64,000 nt of DNA from Vreelandella neptunia (GTDB lineage Bacteria > Pseudomonadota > Gammaproteobacteria > Pseudomonadales > Halomonadaceae). Of this stretch, positions 21,261 to 30,815 are shown one piece after another. A model generated the notes under the pieces. It did no database searches and was not told the origin of the DNA. It was given only the letters and a program-made list of their open reading frames with translations. A program made the position numbers and the translations under genes. Each line of letters begins with the position of its first letter. Positions within the stretch are counted from its first letter, which is position 1. The stretch is taken from assembly GCF_000712975.1 (NCBI RefSeq), contig NZ_JHQL01000001.1, forward strand, positions 248,001-312,000, read 5' to 3'.

Positions 21261-22271
21261 ATGAGCTGGTTAGACAAGATTGTGCCCTCAATGGGGCGTA
21301 TCCAGCGTAAAGACCGTCGTGCCAGCGTGCCCGACGGCCTCTGGCGTAAATGTCCCAAGTGCGAAGCGGTTCTCTATCTCCCTGAGCTTGAGAAGCATCA
21401 CAGCGTATGTCCTAAGTGTGATCACCATTTGCGGCTGACCGCGCGTAAACGTTTGGATTGGTTCTTGGATAAACAGGGTCGACAAGAGGTTGCGGCTGAG
21501 ATTGAGCCGAACGATCGCTTGAAATTTCGCGACTCTAAAAAGTATAAAGACCGTCTAACGGCTGCCCAAAAAGAAACTGGCGAGAAAGATGCACTAGTTG
21601 CTATGCGCGGCGAGTTAGACGGGCTACCGGTAGTTGCTGTTGCCTTTGAATTTACCTTTATGGGCGGCTCAATGGGAGCGGTGGTGGGCGAGAAGTTTGT
21701 CCGCGCGGCAACCATTGCCCTCGAAGAGCGCATCCCTCTTATTTGCTTTGCAGCTTCTGGTGGGGCGCGAATGCAGGAAGCCCTCTTTTCATTGATGCAG
21801 ATGGCTAAAACATCGGCAGCACTTGAAAAACTCAAGCAATCGGGCGTGCCTTATATCTCCGTACTGACAGACCCCGTCTTTGGCGGTGTATCAGCGTCGC
21901 TAGCGATGCTAGGTGATCTGAATATTGCCGAGCCTAATGCGTTGATTGGCTTTGCCGGCCCGCGGGTTATCGAGCAAACGGTGCGTGAAACGCTACCAGA
22001 AGGTTTCCAGCGCAGTGAGTTTCTGCTGGAGCACGGTACGGTGGATATGATCGTGCATCGTCATGATATGCGTACTCGTGTTGGTAGTGTACTGCGTAAA
22101 CTGACCCATAATATCGCTCTGCCTAACGAAAATAGTGTCAGTGAGGAAGCAGTGGTTGATGAGCCTTTGGTGGATGAAGCACCGATAGCAGATGCAGCAG
22201 ACGTTGATGCGCCTGAAACATCTAGCGAAGTCAGCACCGTTAAGAGCGACGATTCAACCCGCAATGTCTAA
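21261..22271 (+). CDS. accD: Acetyl-CoA carboxylase carboxyltransferase subunit beta
   Basis: AccD is one of the two carboxyltransferase subunits that make malonyl-CoA. The 336-residue product has an N-terminal zinc ribbon with CPKC pairs ([10 protein letters not shown] and VCPKCDHHL) and the crotonase-like core ([19 protein letters not shown]). The C-terminus has an extra acidic tail rich in Val, Asp and Ala after the core. The start is the ATG at 21261 ([10 protein letters not shown]); the frame upstream begins at a TTG without support. It overlaps folC by eight bases. The order accD-folC-dedD-cvpA-purF equals that of E. coli. Confidence 0.96.
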   Translation: MSWLDKIVPSMGRIQRKDRRASVPDGLWRKCPKCEAVLYLPELEKHHSVCPKCDHHLRLTARKRLDWFLDKQGRQEVAAEIEPNDRLKFRDSKKYKDRLTAAQKETGEKDALVAMRGELDGLPVVAVAFEFTFMGGSMGAVVGEKFVRAATIALEERIPLICFAASGGARMQEALFSLMQMAKTSAALEKLKQSGVPYISVLTDPVFGGVSASLAMLGDLNIAEPNALIGFAGPRVIEQTVRETLPEGFQRSEFLLEHGTVDMIVHRHDMRTRVGSVLRKLTHNIALPNENSVSEEAVVDEPLVDEAPIADAADVDAPETSSEVSTVKSDDSTRNV

Positions 22272-23592
22272 ATCTATAGCTCCTGACTCTTTAGCTTCTG
22301 ACTCTTTAACTCCAGGGTCTTTAACCGAATGGTTGCACTACCTTGAAACTCTGCACCCCGTAGGGATTGATATGGGGCTTGAGCGGGTTGCTGACGTTGC
22401 CCAACGCATGGGGTTGTTAAGTCGTCCGATTGCAACGCAGGTCATTACGGTGGCAGGTACCAATGGCAAGGGGTCGACCCTTGCCATGATGGATTCCATC
22501 GCTCGTGTCCATGGTATGCGGGTGGGTACTTATACCTCCCCCCACCTTGTGCGCTATAACGAACGTGTGACGATCAGCGGCAATTATGCTGATGACCAGC
22601 AGCTAATTGCTGGCTTCAAGCGCGTAGAAGAGGCAAGGCTCCAAGTGCCTGAGATCAGCTTAACGTATTTCGAAGCAGGTACGTTGTGTGCTCTTTGGTG
22701 TTTAGCGCAGGCGGACCTTGACTTAGCGCTTCTCGAGGTTGGCCTGGGTGGCCGTTTAGATGCTGTGAATATCATTGACGCGGATATTGGTATTGTCACT
22801 ACCATTGCTCAGGATCATGCTAATTTTCTGGGAACCGATATTGCGCAAATTGGCCGAGAAAAAGCGGGCATCTTTCGTGCGGCACGACCCGCTGTGTTGG
22901 GTAGCCAAGTTCTGCCCAGCAGTGTGGCTGCTGCCGCCCATGCGATTGAAGCACCGGTTTACTGCCTTGGTGATGCGTTCAGCCACTCTGCCGACGGTGG
23001 CGCTAATGCTTGTTCTGAATGGAACTGGAAGGGGATGACCTGCCAGGGTGAGGTTATTACTCTGACAGACCTTCCGGATCCGGGTTTGCCGATTGATAAT
23101 GCGGCAACGGCTCTCCAAGCCCTTATACTTAGCGGATTAGTGCTAAACGCAGAGGCATGCCGTCGTGCGCTTCACGAGGTGCAAGTGCCAGGGCGTATGC
23201 AGTGGATAGGTCAGTGGTGCTTGGATGTTGGCCATAACCCCCATGCAGCCGACTATGTAGCTAAGCGACTTCCCATGATGCCTGAAGGTGGTCGGCAATG
23301 GGCGTTGATTGGGATGTTAAACGACAAGGATGCAGATGGCGTTATCAGTGCTCTGTTACCACGCATTACCCATTGGGTATGTGTAACGTTAGAGGGAGAG
23401 CGTGGTCGCCCAGCTGTCGAACTAGCCGAACGTATTGTGTCACTGGGTGGGCAAGTGCATCACTGCTCAGACTCCCCAGAAGCTGGCGTTCGCGCTATTG
23501 CTGAACAGCTGGTGCCCACCGACCGGGTATTAGTTACTGGCTCATTTTTTACAGTTGCGGCCCTGTTGGAAATGACACTGCCGCAAGCTTAA
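22264..23592 (+). CDS. folC: Bifunctional folylpolyglutamate synthase/dihydrofolate synthase
   Basis: FolC adds glutamate to dihydropteroate and then to folates. The 442-residue product has the ATP-binding loop [14 protein letters not shown] near residue 60 and the conserved [10 protein letters not shown] segment near residue 320. The ATG at 22264 overlaps the accD stop. The N-terminus contains a 5-residue repeat ([15 protein letters not shown]) encoded by a 15-bp tandem repeat, absent from the usual FolC start, so the true start could also lie after it. Otherwise intact. Confidence 0.93.
   Translation: MSKSIAPDSLASDSLTPGSLTEWLHYLETLHPVGIDMGLERVADVAQRMGLLSRPIATQVITVAGTNGKGSTLAMMDSIARVHGMRVGTYTSPHLVRYNERVTISGNYADDQQLIAGFKRVEEARLQVPEISLTYFEAGTLCALWCLAQADLDLALLEVGLGGRLDAVNIIDADIGIVTTIAQDHANFLGTDIAQIGREKAGIFRAARPAVLGSQVLPSSVAAAAHAIEAPVYCLGDAFSHSADGGANACSEWNWKGMTCQGEVITLTDLPDPGLPIDNAATALQALILSGLVLNAEACRRALHEVQVPGRMQWIGQWCLDVGHNPHAADYVAKRLPMMPEGGRQWALIGMLNDKDADGVISALLPRITHWVCVTLEGERGRPAVELAERIVSLGGQVHHCSDSPEAGVRAIAEQLVPTDRVLVTGSFFTVAALLEMTLPQA
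22279..22323 (+). repeat. 15-bp tandem repeat at the folC 5' end
   Basis: Three in-frame units (GCTCCTGACTCTTTA, GCTTCTGACTCTTTA and a diverged ACTCCAGGGTCTTTA) encode a triplicated five-residue motif just after the folC start. Confidence 0.8.
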
Positions 23593-23634
23593 TCGGCCTA
23601 ACCGTTGTGCTCGCTAAGCTTGATGGAGAGGGAT

Positions 23635-24297
23635 ATGAAATACGGTAAAACGGAACGCATCAGTGGTATTGTTATCCTGTTCGCGCTGCTAGCGATCTTT
23701 GTGCCGTGGTTGATGAGTGACCCTGCTCCTCGTGAAGAACGTCCTCAACCCACCTTTGTTATTGAGCAGCCCGTTAAAACAACACAACAGGATGTTCCGA
23801 TTCCGGAAATGCCGGCATCTATCAATACGACTTCAACCGCTAATGGTGATCGTGCTGAAGATAGCCCTGGGGAAAGTGTAATTAATAGTATGCCCATTGA
23901 TGCTAATCCGCGGCAGCCCCAAACAAATCAAGCCAGCAGTGGCAGTACTCAAAGCGCTGAGGAAAGTGATCCCATTGCTGAATTAATGGCCGCTAATAAC
24001 CGTAGTACGTCTTCAGATACCTCTTCCAGTTCATCTTCAAATGCTACTGGTCCTGCGTCTTCTTCCCAAGGGGAATGGGCCGTTCAAGTGGGAAGCTTTG
24101 GTGATGCGGGTAACGCGCAGCGTTTAAGTGATCAGCTTAGTCAGGCGGGGTTTAATACTTATCTACGCAAACGTGATAATAATCTTACCTCTGTTTATGT
24201 TGGGCCGTACGCGACCTCTGAAGATGGTGAGTCTGCGATGGCGATTATTAAGCAGCGTGCCAATGTACAGGGCTTGTTAGTACGGGTAAGAGACTAA
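23635..24297 (+). CDS. dedD: SPOR domain protein, DedD-like
   Basis: The 220-residue protein has a single N-terminal membrane helix (ISGIVILFALLAIFVPWLM), a Ser/Thr/Gln-rich periplasmic linker, and a C-terminal SPOR domain (WAVQVGSFGDAGNAQRLSDQ to the end). SPOR domains bind denuded septal peptidoglycan, and DedD has a minor role in cell division in E. coli. The start is the ATG at 23635 with GGAGAGGG upstream; an upstream frame extension is not supported. Position between folC and cvpA supports the name. Confidence 0.9.
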   Translation: MKYGKTERISGIVILFALLAIFVPWLMSDPAPREERPQPTFVIEQPVKTTQQDVPIPEMPASINTTSTANGDRAEDSPGESVINSMPIDANPRQPQTNQASSGSTQSAEESDPIAELMAANNRSTSSDTSSSSSSNATGPASSSQGEWAVQVGSFGDAGNAQRLSDQLSQAGFNTYLRKRDNNLTSVYVGPYATSEDGESAMAIIKQRANVQGLLVRVRD

Positions 24298-24300
24298 TTT

Positions 24301-24891
24301 ATGACGCTGACTTGGATCGACGCGCTTTTCCTGGCGGTATTAGCACTTTCGATGCTAGCGGGTTTCGCACGCGGGTTTGTCAGAGAAGCCCTAGGTCTCG
24401 CCGCGTGGGTAGTCGCGTTAATGGTAGCGCGCGTGCTTGCAGAGCCGGTGGCGGATTTAATGAGCGGCTTCATTGACAGTTTTGATGCTCGCTTAGTATT
24501 GGCATTTATCTTGGTGATTTTTGCCGTCATTTTGCTCTGTGGAATGGTGATTCGTTTAGTTCACGCAGCGGTAGAGTGGGTCGGTATGGGGTTACTTAAC
24601 CGGTTTGCTGGAGCCGCCTTCGGGTTTGCCCGTGGCGCTGTTATTTTGTTGGTGGCAACCGTTCTTATTACGCTAACGCCATTAGCAGAGCTACAGGCGT
24701 GGCAAGAAGCTGAGTTACGACCAACCTTTATTGAGCTCCGCGATTGGGCGGTAAGCCAGTTAGACCAGTGGGAGCGGGAGCTGCCGCAAGCCCCTGAGTC
24801 GCTTCGTGACATATCGTTGCCGGATTTTCGCGCTCGGGAAGAGCTAGTTCCACAGCCTTTTACGCCAACAAGTGAACATAGTAGCCAGTGA
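24301..24891 (+). CDS. cvpA: CvpA family inner-membrane protein
   Basis: The 196-residue protein has four predicted membrane helices in its first 130 residues and begins TWIDALFLAVLALSMLAGF, typical of CvpA. The segment GFARGFVREALGLAAWV is a family signature. CvpA was named for colicin V production; its molecular role is not settled. It follows dedD by three bases and precedes purF by about 170 bp, as in E. coli. The C-terminal 60 residues are cytoplasmic or periplasmic and acidic. Confidence 0.9.
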   Translation: MTLTWIDALFLAVLALSMLAGFARGFVREALGLAAWVVALMVARVLAEPVADLMSGFIDSFDARLVLAFILVIFAVILLCGMVIRLVHAAVEWVGMGLLNRFAGAAFGFARGAVILLVATVLITLTPLAELQAWQEAELRPTFIELRDWAVSQLDQWERELPQAPESLRDISLPDFRAREELVPQPFTPTSEHSSQ

Positions 24892-25062
24892 GTGCGTTAC
24901 TTATGTTGGCGTTACGCTACGCGATGTTTAGTTTGTAATACAGTTAGCTACTGCCTACCAATGCCCGCTCTTGCGATCGAGAAATAGGCAGTGGCTCACA
25001 TTCGTTTGATGAACGTACGGGTTTGCTACGGTAAACCATGGCACTAAAGCGAGGTAACTTGA

Positions 25063-26586
25063 ATGTGCGGTATAGTGGGCCTTCTGGCCAAGCAGGCGGT
25101 AAATCAGGGAATCTACGATGCTCTGACCGTACTTCAGCATCGGGGCCAGGACGCTGCCGGCATGATGACTTGGAGCGAGGGACGCTTCCTACTGCGCAAG
25201 AGTAACGGGTTGGTTCGAGATGTGTTTCATACTCGCCACATGGCTCGCCTAAAAGGTAACCTTGGTATTGGCCACGTACGTTATCCAACCGCTGGTTCCT
25301 CTAGTGAAGCTGAGTCTCAGCCGTTTTATGTCAACTCGCCCTACGGTATTGCGCTGGCTCATAACGGTAACCTGACTAACTCTGAGCAGTTAAAGCAGGA
25401 GCTTTTCTCGACAGATCTTCGCCACATTAATACCAGTTCCGACTCTGAAGTGCTGCTAAATGTATTTGCCCATGAACTGGGCAAGCAGGGCTTGCACCTA
25501 GAAGCTGAGGATATTTTTGATGCCGTTCGTAGAGTCCATCGGCGCTGCAAAGGCGGCTACGCGGCGGTCGCGATCATCAATGGTTTTGGCATGGTGGCAT
25601 TTCGAGACCCCCATGGTATTCGTCCAGTCGTCTTTGGTACTCGCCAAAGTGACGAAGGACAGGATGTCATGATTGCTTCTGAATCTGTTGCTCTAGATGT
25701 CGGTGGTTTTGAGCTGGAGCGTGACCTTTCACCTGGTGAAGCGATTTTCGTCGACATGCAGGGGCAGATTCACACCCAGGTATGTGCTGATCGACCTGTG
25801 CTGCGCTCCTGTATTTTTGAGCATGTCTACTTGGCGCGCCCCGATTCTATTCTCGATGGTGCTTATGTGTATGGCACGCGCATGCAGATGGGGCGCAAAC
25901 TTGGTGACCGTATTCTTAACGAGTGGCCTGATCACGATATCGACGTTGTGATTCCGATCCCTGATACGTCGCGTACCTCCGCCCTTGAGATGGCTCAGCA
26001 CTTAGGTGTGACTTATCGCGAAGGGTTTATGAAGAACCGCTATATTGGCCGTACGTTTATCATGCCGGGCCAAACACAGCGTAAAAAATCGGTGCGCCAG
26101 AAGTTGAACGCCATTGATGTTGAATTCAAAGGTAAGAATGTACTACTGGTAGATGACTCCATTGTGCGGGGTACCACCTGTAAGCAGATTATTCAGATGG
26201 CCCGTGATGCAGGTGCCCGTAAAGTGTACTTCGCTTCTGCCGCGCCGCCTGTTCGTTATCCCAATGTCTACGGCATTGATATGCCCGCGGCAACAGAGTT
26301 GATTGCTCATGGCCGGACAGAAGAAGAGGTTGGACAGCTAATTGGTGCAGATCGAATTTTCTATCAAGATTTAGAGGATTTGAAAGCAGCTTGCCGAGAC
26401 GTTAATCCTGAGATGGAAGAGTTTGATTGCTCTGTATTCGACGGTAATTATGTCACTGGCGATATTGATGATGCTTATTTGGCGGTACTAGAAGCGAGCC
26501 GTAATGATGCGGCTAAAGATCAAAGTGCGGGCGACCATGCGCTGGTAGATATGCATAATCAAGATGATGATGATCTTGACGACTAA
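25063..26586 (+). CDS. purF: Amidophosphoribosyltransferase
   Basis: PurF makes phosphoribosylamine from PRPP and glutamine, the first step of purine synthesis. The 507-residue product starts MCGIVGLL, with Cys2 as the glutaminase nucleophile exposed after methionine removal. The PRPP-binding motif [13 protein letters not shown] lies near residue 365. It lacks a long propeptide, as in E. coli. GAGG precedes the ATG at the right distance. No clear PurR palindrome was found in the 170 bp upstream. Confidence 0.97.
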   Translation: MCGIVGLLAKQAVNQGIYDALTVLQHRGQDAAGMMTWSEGRFLLRKSNGLVRDVFHTRHMARLKGNLGIGHVRYPTAGSSSEAESQPFYVNSPYGIALAHNGNLTNSEQLKQELFSTDLRHINTSSDSEVLLNVFAHELGKQGLHLEAEDIFDAVRRVHRRCKGGYAAVAIINGFGMVAFRDPHGIRPVVFGTRQSDEGQDVMIASESVALDVGGFELERDLSPGEAIFVDMQGQIHTQVCADRPVLRSCIFEHVYLARPDSILDGAYVYGTRMQMGRKLGDRILNEWPDHDIDVVIPIPDTSRTSALEMAQHLGVTYREGFMKNRYIGRTFIMPGQTQRKKSVRQKLNAIDVEFKGKNVLLVDDSIVRGTTCKQIIQMARDAGARKVYFASAAPPVRYPNVYGIDMPAATELIAHGRTEEEVGQLIGADRIFYQDLEDLKAACRDVNPEMEEFDCSVFDGNYVTGDIDDAYLAVLEASRNDAAKDQSAGDHALVDMHNQDDDDLDD

Positions 26587-26646
26587 CGCTATCTATTCGC
26601 GGTTTGTATCACGATTTTATTGATGTTTTGAACAAGGTGCTCAGCC

Positions 26647-27846
26647 ATGCATGATGATAGTCACCAGAATGAGTGGTCGCTAGAGACCCTTGCCATTCGC
26701 GCGGGCCATCACCGTACGTTTGAGCAAGAGCACGCCGAGCCCATATTCCCTACCTCTAGCTTTGTTTATGAGAGCGCGGCTGAAGCTGCACGCAAGTTTG
26801 GGGGGCAGGAGCCTGGCAATGTCTATTCGCGCTTTACGAATCCTACCGTCCATACCTTCGAGCGCCGTTTGGCGGCGCTTGAAGGTGGCGAACGATGCGT
26901 GGCGACGAGTTCAGGCATGTCAGCGATTTTGTCGACTGCATTAGCATTGCTGAGTGCTGGCGATGAAATCGTGGCATCACGTTCGCTGTTTGGTTCTACC
27001 GTGAGCTTGTTTGATAAATATCTGGGCAAATTTGGCATCACGACTCGCTATGTCGAACTGTCAAACGTGTCTGCTTGGGCAGAGGCCATCAGTCCAAATA
27101 CCAAACTGTTGTTTGCTGAAACACCTTCTAACCCATTGTCGGAAGTTGCGGATATTCCAGCATTAGCCGAGCTTGCTAAGCGTAGTGGTGCACTCTTGGC
27201 GATTGATAACTGCTTTTTAACACCTGCATTGCAGCGGCCACTTGCACTTGGAGCCGACTTAGTTATCCATTCAGCAACGAAGTATCTGGATGGGCAGGGT
27301 CGTGCCGTTGGCGGTGCAGTAGTTGGCAAGCACGATGTGTTGGAAGAAGTGTTTGGTGTGGTACGTACCTGTGGGCCTTGCCTTAGCCCCTTCAACGCGT
27401 GGATTTTCACCAAAGGTCTTGAGACCTTATCGTTGAGGATGAACGCGCATTGTGAAAATGCGCTTACTCTGGCGCGCTGGCTAGACCAACACCCAGCCGT
27501 TAATAAGGTGTATTACAGCGGTTTGGAAGCTCACCCCCAACATGCGCTTGCTAAACAGCAGCAGCAAGGATTTGGTGCCGTGTTAGGCTTCGAAGTTAGG
27601 GGAGGCCAAGAGGGTGCTTGGAAGGTAATTGATGCCACCAAGATGCTGTCTATAACGGGCAATTTAGGGGATGTTAAAACGACGATTACTCACCCGGCTA
27701 CTACTACCCATGGACGTCTTTCCGATGCACAGAAAGACGCTGCGGGTATCACACCTGGGCTAATTCGCGTTGCGGTAGGGCTGGAAAGCCAAGCCGATAT
27801 TCAGTGTGACCTTGCTCGTGGGCTAGATGCATTAGCGGCTAGCTGA
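26647..27846 (+). CDS. metZ: O-succinylhomoserine sulfhydrylase
   Basis: The 399-residue PLP enzyme belongs to the Cys/Met metabolism family, with the PLP lysine in HSATKYLDGQGR near residue 211 and YSRFTNPTVHTFE near the N-terminus. The purF-metZ adjacency and the N-terminal half match MetZ of Pseudomonas, which uses sulfide and O-succinylhomoserine to make homocysteine directly. Cystathionine gamma-synthase is the main alternative. Homocysteine supply links it functionally to the metNIQ importer elsewhere in the window. An intrinsic terminator follows. Confidence 0.9.
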   Translation: MHDDSHQNEWSLETLAIRAGHHRTFEQEHAEPIFPTSSFVYESAAEAARKFGGQEPGNVYSRFTNPTVHTFERRLAALEGGERCVATSSGMSAILSTALALLSAGDEIVASRSLFGSTVSLFDKYLGKFGITTRYVELSNVSAWAEAISPNTKLLFAETPSNPLSEVADIPALAELAKRSGALLAIDNCFLTPALQRPLALGADLVIHSATKYLDGQGRAVGGAVVGKHDVLEEVFGVVRTCGPCLSPFNAWIFTKGLETLSLRMNAHCENALTLARWLDQHPAVNKVYYSGLEAHPQHALAKQQQQGFGAVLGFEVRGGQEGAWKVIDATKMLSITGNLGDVKTTITHPATTTHGRLSDAQKDAAGITPGLIRVAVGLESQADIQCDLARGLDALAAS

Positions 27847-27866
27847 GCGAATTAGCGATCGTTTTG

Positions 27867-27894
27867 AAAACCGGTCATTCGTGACCGGTTTTTT
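27867..27894 (+). terminator. Intrinsic terminator after metZ
   Basis: The 11-bp stem AAAACCGGTCA with its complement closes a TTCG tetraloop and is followed by T6. Confidence 0.93.
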
Positions 27895-28081
27895 CTTGCC
27901 TGCTTTGCAGGAGGCGTTTATTTCCGCATCGTTTTTTACTGCTGATTTTTAAAAACGTTTTTTACGAATGATGTGTTCTGCTTTTTTCAGCGGTGTTTTA
28001 AGTATTAAAGCGGTATGCTTTATATAAGAATGTGCTTACAGCAAAGATAATTGATCGCTGTTGTGAACGAGGAAATCAAGG

Positions 28082-28636
28082 ATGTGGCGGAATACGCAGA
28101 GTGGTTGGGGAGTCGTTAGTATTGCTCTTCACTGGCTAAGTGCACTAACCATTGTGGGACTGTTTGCTCTAGGCTGGTGGATGACAGATCTTGGCTACTA
28201 CGATACATGGTATAACCAAGCGCCGTGGGTACATCGCTCGATTGGCATTATGTTGTTAATAGCTACCTTTGCTCGCCTAATATGGCGCTTGATTCAACCA
28301 ACGCCCCATGCAGAGGGAAACCGCTTTGAACGTATAGCTGCCCATGCTGGTCACATAATGCTGTATGTTTTGCTGTTGTTAGTACTTGTTAGTGGCTATT
28401 TGATTTCTACCGCTAACGGACGCGGTATTAGTGTATTTGATTGGTTCGAAGTACCCGCATTACTCCATGGACTTCCCAATCAAGCCAGCTTAGCGGGCGA
28501 CGTTCACTGGTATAGCGCTCTGGCACTCATCATATTAGCTGTAGGCCACGCCATCGCTGCAATGAAACACCACTGGTGGGATCGCCACGCAACACTCGTC
28601 CGAATGGTGAATCCTGCCCATAGTCGGAAACGTTAA
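28082..28636 (+). CDS. Cytochrome b561 family protein
   Basis: The 184-residue four-helix membrane protein has heme-ligand histidines at the usual places: SIALHWLSA in helix 1, WVHRSIG in helix 2, HAGHIMLY and GDVHWYSALAL in the later helices. Such cytochromes transfer electrons across or within the inner membrane. It lies directly upstream of a YceI gene, as yceJ-yceI do in E. coli, and the two are probably one transcript. The ATG follows GAGGAAATCAAGG. Confidence 0.9.
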   Translation: MWRNTQSGWGVVSIALHWLSALTIVGLFALGWWMTDLGYYDTWYNQAPWVHRSIGIMLLIATFARLIWRLIQPTPHAEGNRFERIAAHAGHIMLYVLLLLVLVSGYLISTANGRGISVFDWFEVPALLHGLPNQASLAGDVHWYSALALIILAVGHAIAAMKHHWWDRHATLVRMVNPAHSRKR

Positions 28637-28707
28637 TAATGTTTTTGTCCACTGCGTGGGCAGTTAACTCGCAGTGGTTTATTAGGAAAATAAAGGAGAT
28701 TTCCACA

Positions 28708-29292
28708 ATGTTAAAGAAAACTGCTTTTGCTACTGCAATTGCCGCTGCGTCGCTAGTGACGTTTGGCCACGCGCAAGCGGCCGAGTATCAAATTGATACA
28801 GAAGGCCAGCATGCCTTTGTTCAATTTAAGATCAGCCACCTCGGTTTCTCCTATATATTGGGCACGTTTGAAGAGTTTGACGGCCAATTTACTTATGATC
28901 CAGAGGATTTAGAAGCTTCTTCTGTAGAAATGGAAGTGCAGGTGAACAGCCTGAACACTAATCATGCAGAGCGTGATCGTCACTTCTTAAGTAGCGATTT
29001 TCTTGATGCCAGTGAATACCCAACGGCCACTTTTACTTCAACTGGGTTTGAATCAACAGGTGATAATGAAGGCGTCGTAACGGGTGAGCTAACGCTTCAT
29101 GGAGAAACACAGGAAATTGAAATGCCTGTCACCTTAATGGGTGAAGGCGATGACCCCTGGGGCAATTACCGTGCTGGCTTTGAAGGTAGTACCATGCTAA
29201 CGCTGGGTGATTTCGGCATTGATATGAGCGATTTCCCAGAGTCGATGCACGAACTTGAGCTTTATGTGACGTTTGAAGGCATTCGTCAGTAA
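28708..29292 (+). CDS. yceI: YceI family periplasmic protein
   Basis: The 194-residue protein has a Sec signal peptide ending HAQA before AEYQIDTEGQHAFVQFKISH, the YceI start. YceI proteins form a lipocalin-like barrel that binds polyprenoid lipids such as ubiquinone; the partner here is the b561 cytochrome upstream. The start is the ATG at 28708 with AAAGGAGATTTCC upstream. The reading frame extends upstream but without a signal. A terminator follows 15 bp after the stop. Confidence 0.93.
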   Translation: MLKKTAFATAIAAASLVTFGHAQAAEYQIDTEGQHAFVQFKISHLGFSYILGTFEEFDGQFTYDPEDLEASSVEMEVQVNSLNTNHAERDRHFLSSDFLDASEYPTATFTSTGFESTGDNEGVVTGELTLHGETQEIEMPVTLMGEGDDPWGNYRAGFEGSTMLTLGDFGIDMSDFPESMHELELYVTFEGIRQ

Positions 29293-29307
29293 GCGAGTGC
29301 AGGAAAC

Positions 29308-29345
29308 AAAGCGCCATCACCCTGATAGGGGGTGATGGCGCTTTT
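29308..29345 (+). terminator. Intrinsic terminator after yceI
   Basis: AAAGCGCCATCACC and its complement form a 14-bp stem around a short loop, followed by TTTT. Confidence 0.9.
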
Positions 29346-29456
29346 GTGTTGAGATTTGTGTTGCGAGTCACAGCAAATAAGCCCCATCTGGTGAGTACTA
29401 ACGTTTTTTAGCAATGTGGCGTAAATCGTTACTCACTCTGTTTCGAGGAGTTATCT

Positions 29457-30815
29457 TTGGCAGCCGTTGATATACAGCAGCGCGAGCTGGCGATAACCCT
29501 ATGGCGTCAAACGTGGCCGATGGCCATTGGGGTATTGGCGTTATTGGGTTTTCAGCTTGTAGATAGTGCTTTTATTGCGCGTTTGGGCACCGCGCCCTTG
29601 GCCGCACAGTCGTTCACCTTTCCTTTGTCATTTCTAATTATTGGTATTCAGGTGGGAATGGGAATCGCGATTGCGGCATTGATTTCGCGAGCATTAGGAG
29701 CCGGCGAGGAAGCCCGCGCAAAACGGCTAAGTAGTCTTGTATTACTTGCCGGTGGGGTCGTGATCGGTGTTCTAGTGGTGATGTTATGGCTGCTTCAGAT
29801 GCCTATATTCCGCTTGCTGGGGGCAGATACTACGGCGCTGGTCTATATCCGAGCTTACTGGGGGCCTCAGCTATTTTCGGCTTGGCTAGGTGCTTTGCTT
29901 TATTTTATTTATAGCGTGTTTCGTGCCCATGGCGATACGCGGCTGCCGGGTAAGATGATGGTGCTCAGTAGTCTTATCAATCTGGGGCTGGATCCGCTGT
30001 TTATTTTTGGCATTGGTTCATGGCAAGGATGGGGGTTGCCAGGTGCTGCTTGGGCGACTGCCATTGCCTTTTCTGTCGGCCTGTTATTTAGCAGTATCAA
30101 ACTAAAACGTCGCCAATGGACAACAAATATTGCGATATGGCAAGAAGCAGTGCGCTCGTGGCGCCCTTTTGCTGGGATTGCCGCTCCCGCCATGATCAGT
30201 CAATTAATGCCGCCATTGGCGGCAATGCTGGCAATTGTGGCTGTTGCTGGTTTAGGGGATGCACAGGTGGCTGCCTGGGGTCTTGCTAGCCGTCTGGAGA
30301 CGCTTTCACTGATGGTAATATTAGCGATGACGATGTCGTTGCCGCCGTGGCTTGGGCGCTGCTATGGGGCAGGCGATTGGGGGCAAATTCAACAGCTTAT
30401 GCGGTTGGCACTGACCGTTGCTGTCATTTGGCAGCTAAGTTTAGGTGTGCTGTTGGCGTTAGCTTCACCTTGGGTGGCGATGGTGTTAGCTGGCAATCAA
30501 GAGGTGCAAAGTGAACTTGCGCTGTTGATTCGCTTTTTGCTGCCCAGCTACGCTGCACTGGGTGTCTGCATGCTAGTGGTGTCTGCAGGTAACGCACTTG
30601 GTTGGCCCCTTCGGGCAATGTTGCTATCGAGCGCACGGCTTTTTATTTGCTATTTACCCTGCTTATGGTTGGGCACGCACTTATTTGGTTGGATAGGTTT
30701 AGCCGCTGGTGCAGCGGTGGGAAACGTGTTGGCAGGTATTGTTGCTTGGATGGTGCTACGACGTATTTTATCCCGCCCACATCGGCAGGCGGGATTCAGT
30801 AAGTCGGGCAATTAG
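29457..30815 (+). CDS. MATE family efflux transporter
   Basis: The 452-residue protein has about 12 membrane helices in two related halves. The first helices (MAIGVLALLGFQLVDSAFIARLGTAPLA, broken here as in the family: FQLVD then GTAPLAAQS) match the MATE/DinF group of sodium- or proton-coupled multidrug exporters. The likely start is a TTG at 29457 with CGAGGAG six bases upstream; the next ATG is 21 codons in and would cut the first helix. Its stop codon overlaps the stop of the convergent NCS2 permease. The substrate is unknown. Confidence 0.88.
   Translation: MAAVDIQQRELAITLWRQTWPMAIGVLALLGFQLVDSAFIARLGTAPLAAQSFTFPLSFLIIGIQVGMGIAIAALISRALGAGEEARAKRLSSLVLLAGGVVIGVLVVMLWLLQMPIFRLLGADTTALVYIRAYWGPQLFSAWLGALLYFIYSVFRAHGDTRLPGKMMVLSSLINLGLDPLFIFGIGSWQGWGLPGAAWATAIAFSVGLLFSSIKLKRRQWTTNIAIWQEAVRSWRPFAGIAAPAMISQLMPPLAAMLAIVAVAGLGDAQVAAWGLASRLETLSLMVILAMTMSLPPWLGRCYGAGDWGQIQQLMRLALTVAVIWQLSLGVLLALASPWVAMVLAGNQEVQSELALLIRFLLPSYAALGVCMLVVSAGNALGWPLRAMLLSSARLFICYLPCLWLGTHLFGWIGLAAGAAVGNVLAGIVAWMVLRRILSRPHRQAGFSKSGN

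Noticed and set aside
24892..25062. PurR operator before purF
   Set aside because: No palindrome close to ACGCAAACGTTTGCGT was found; only a loose half-site.
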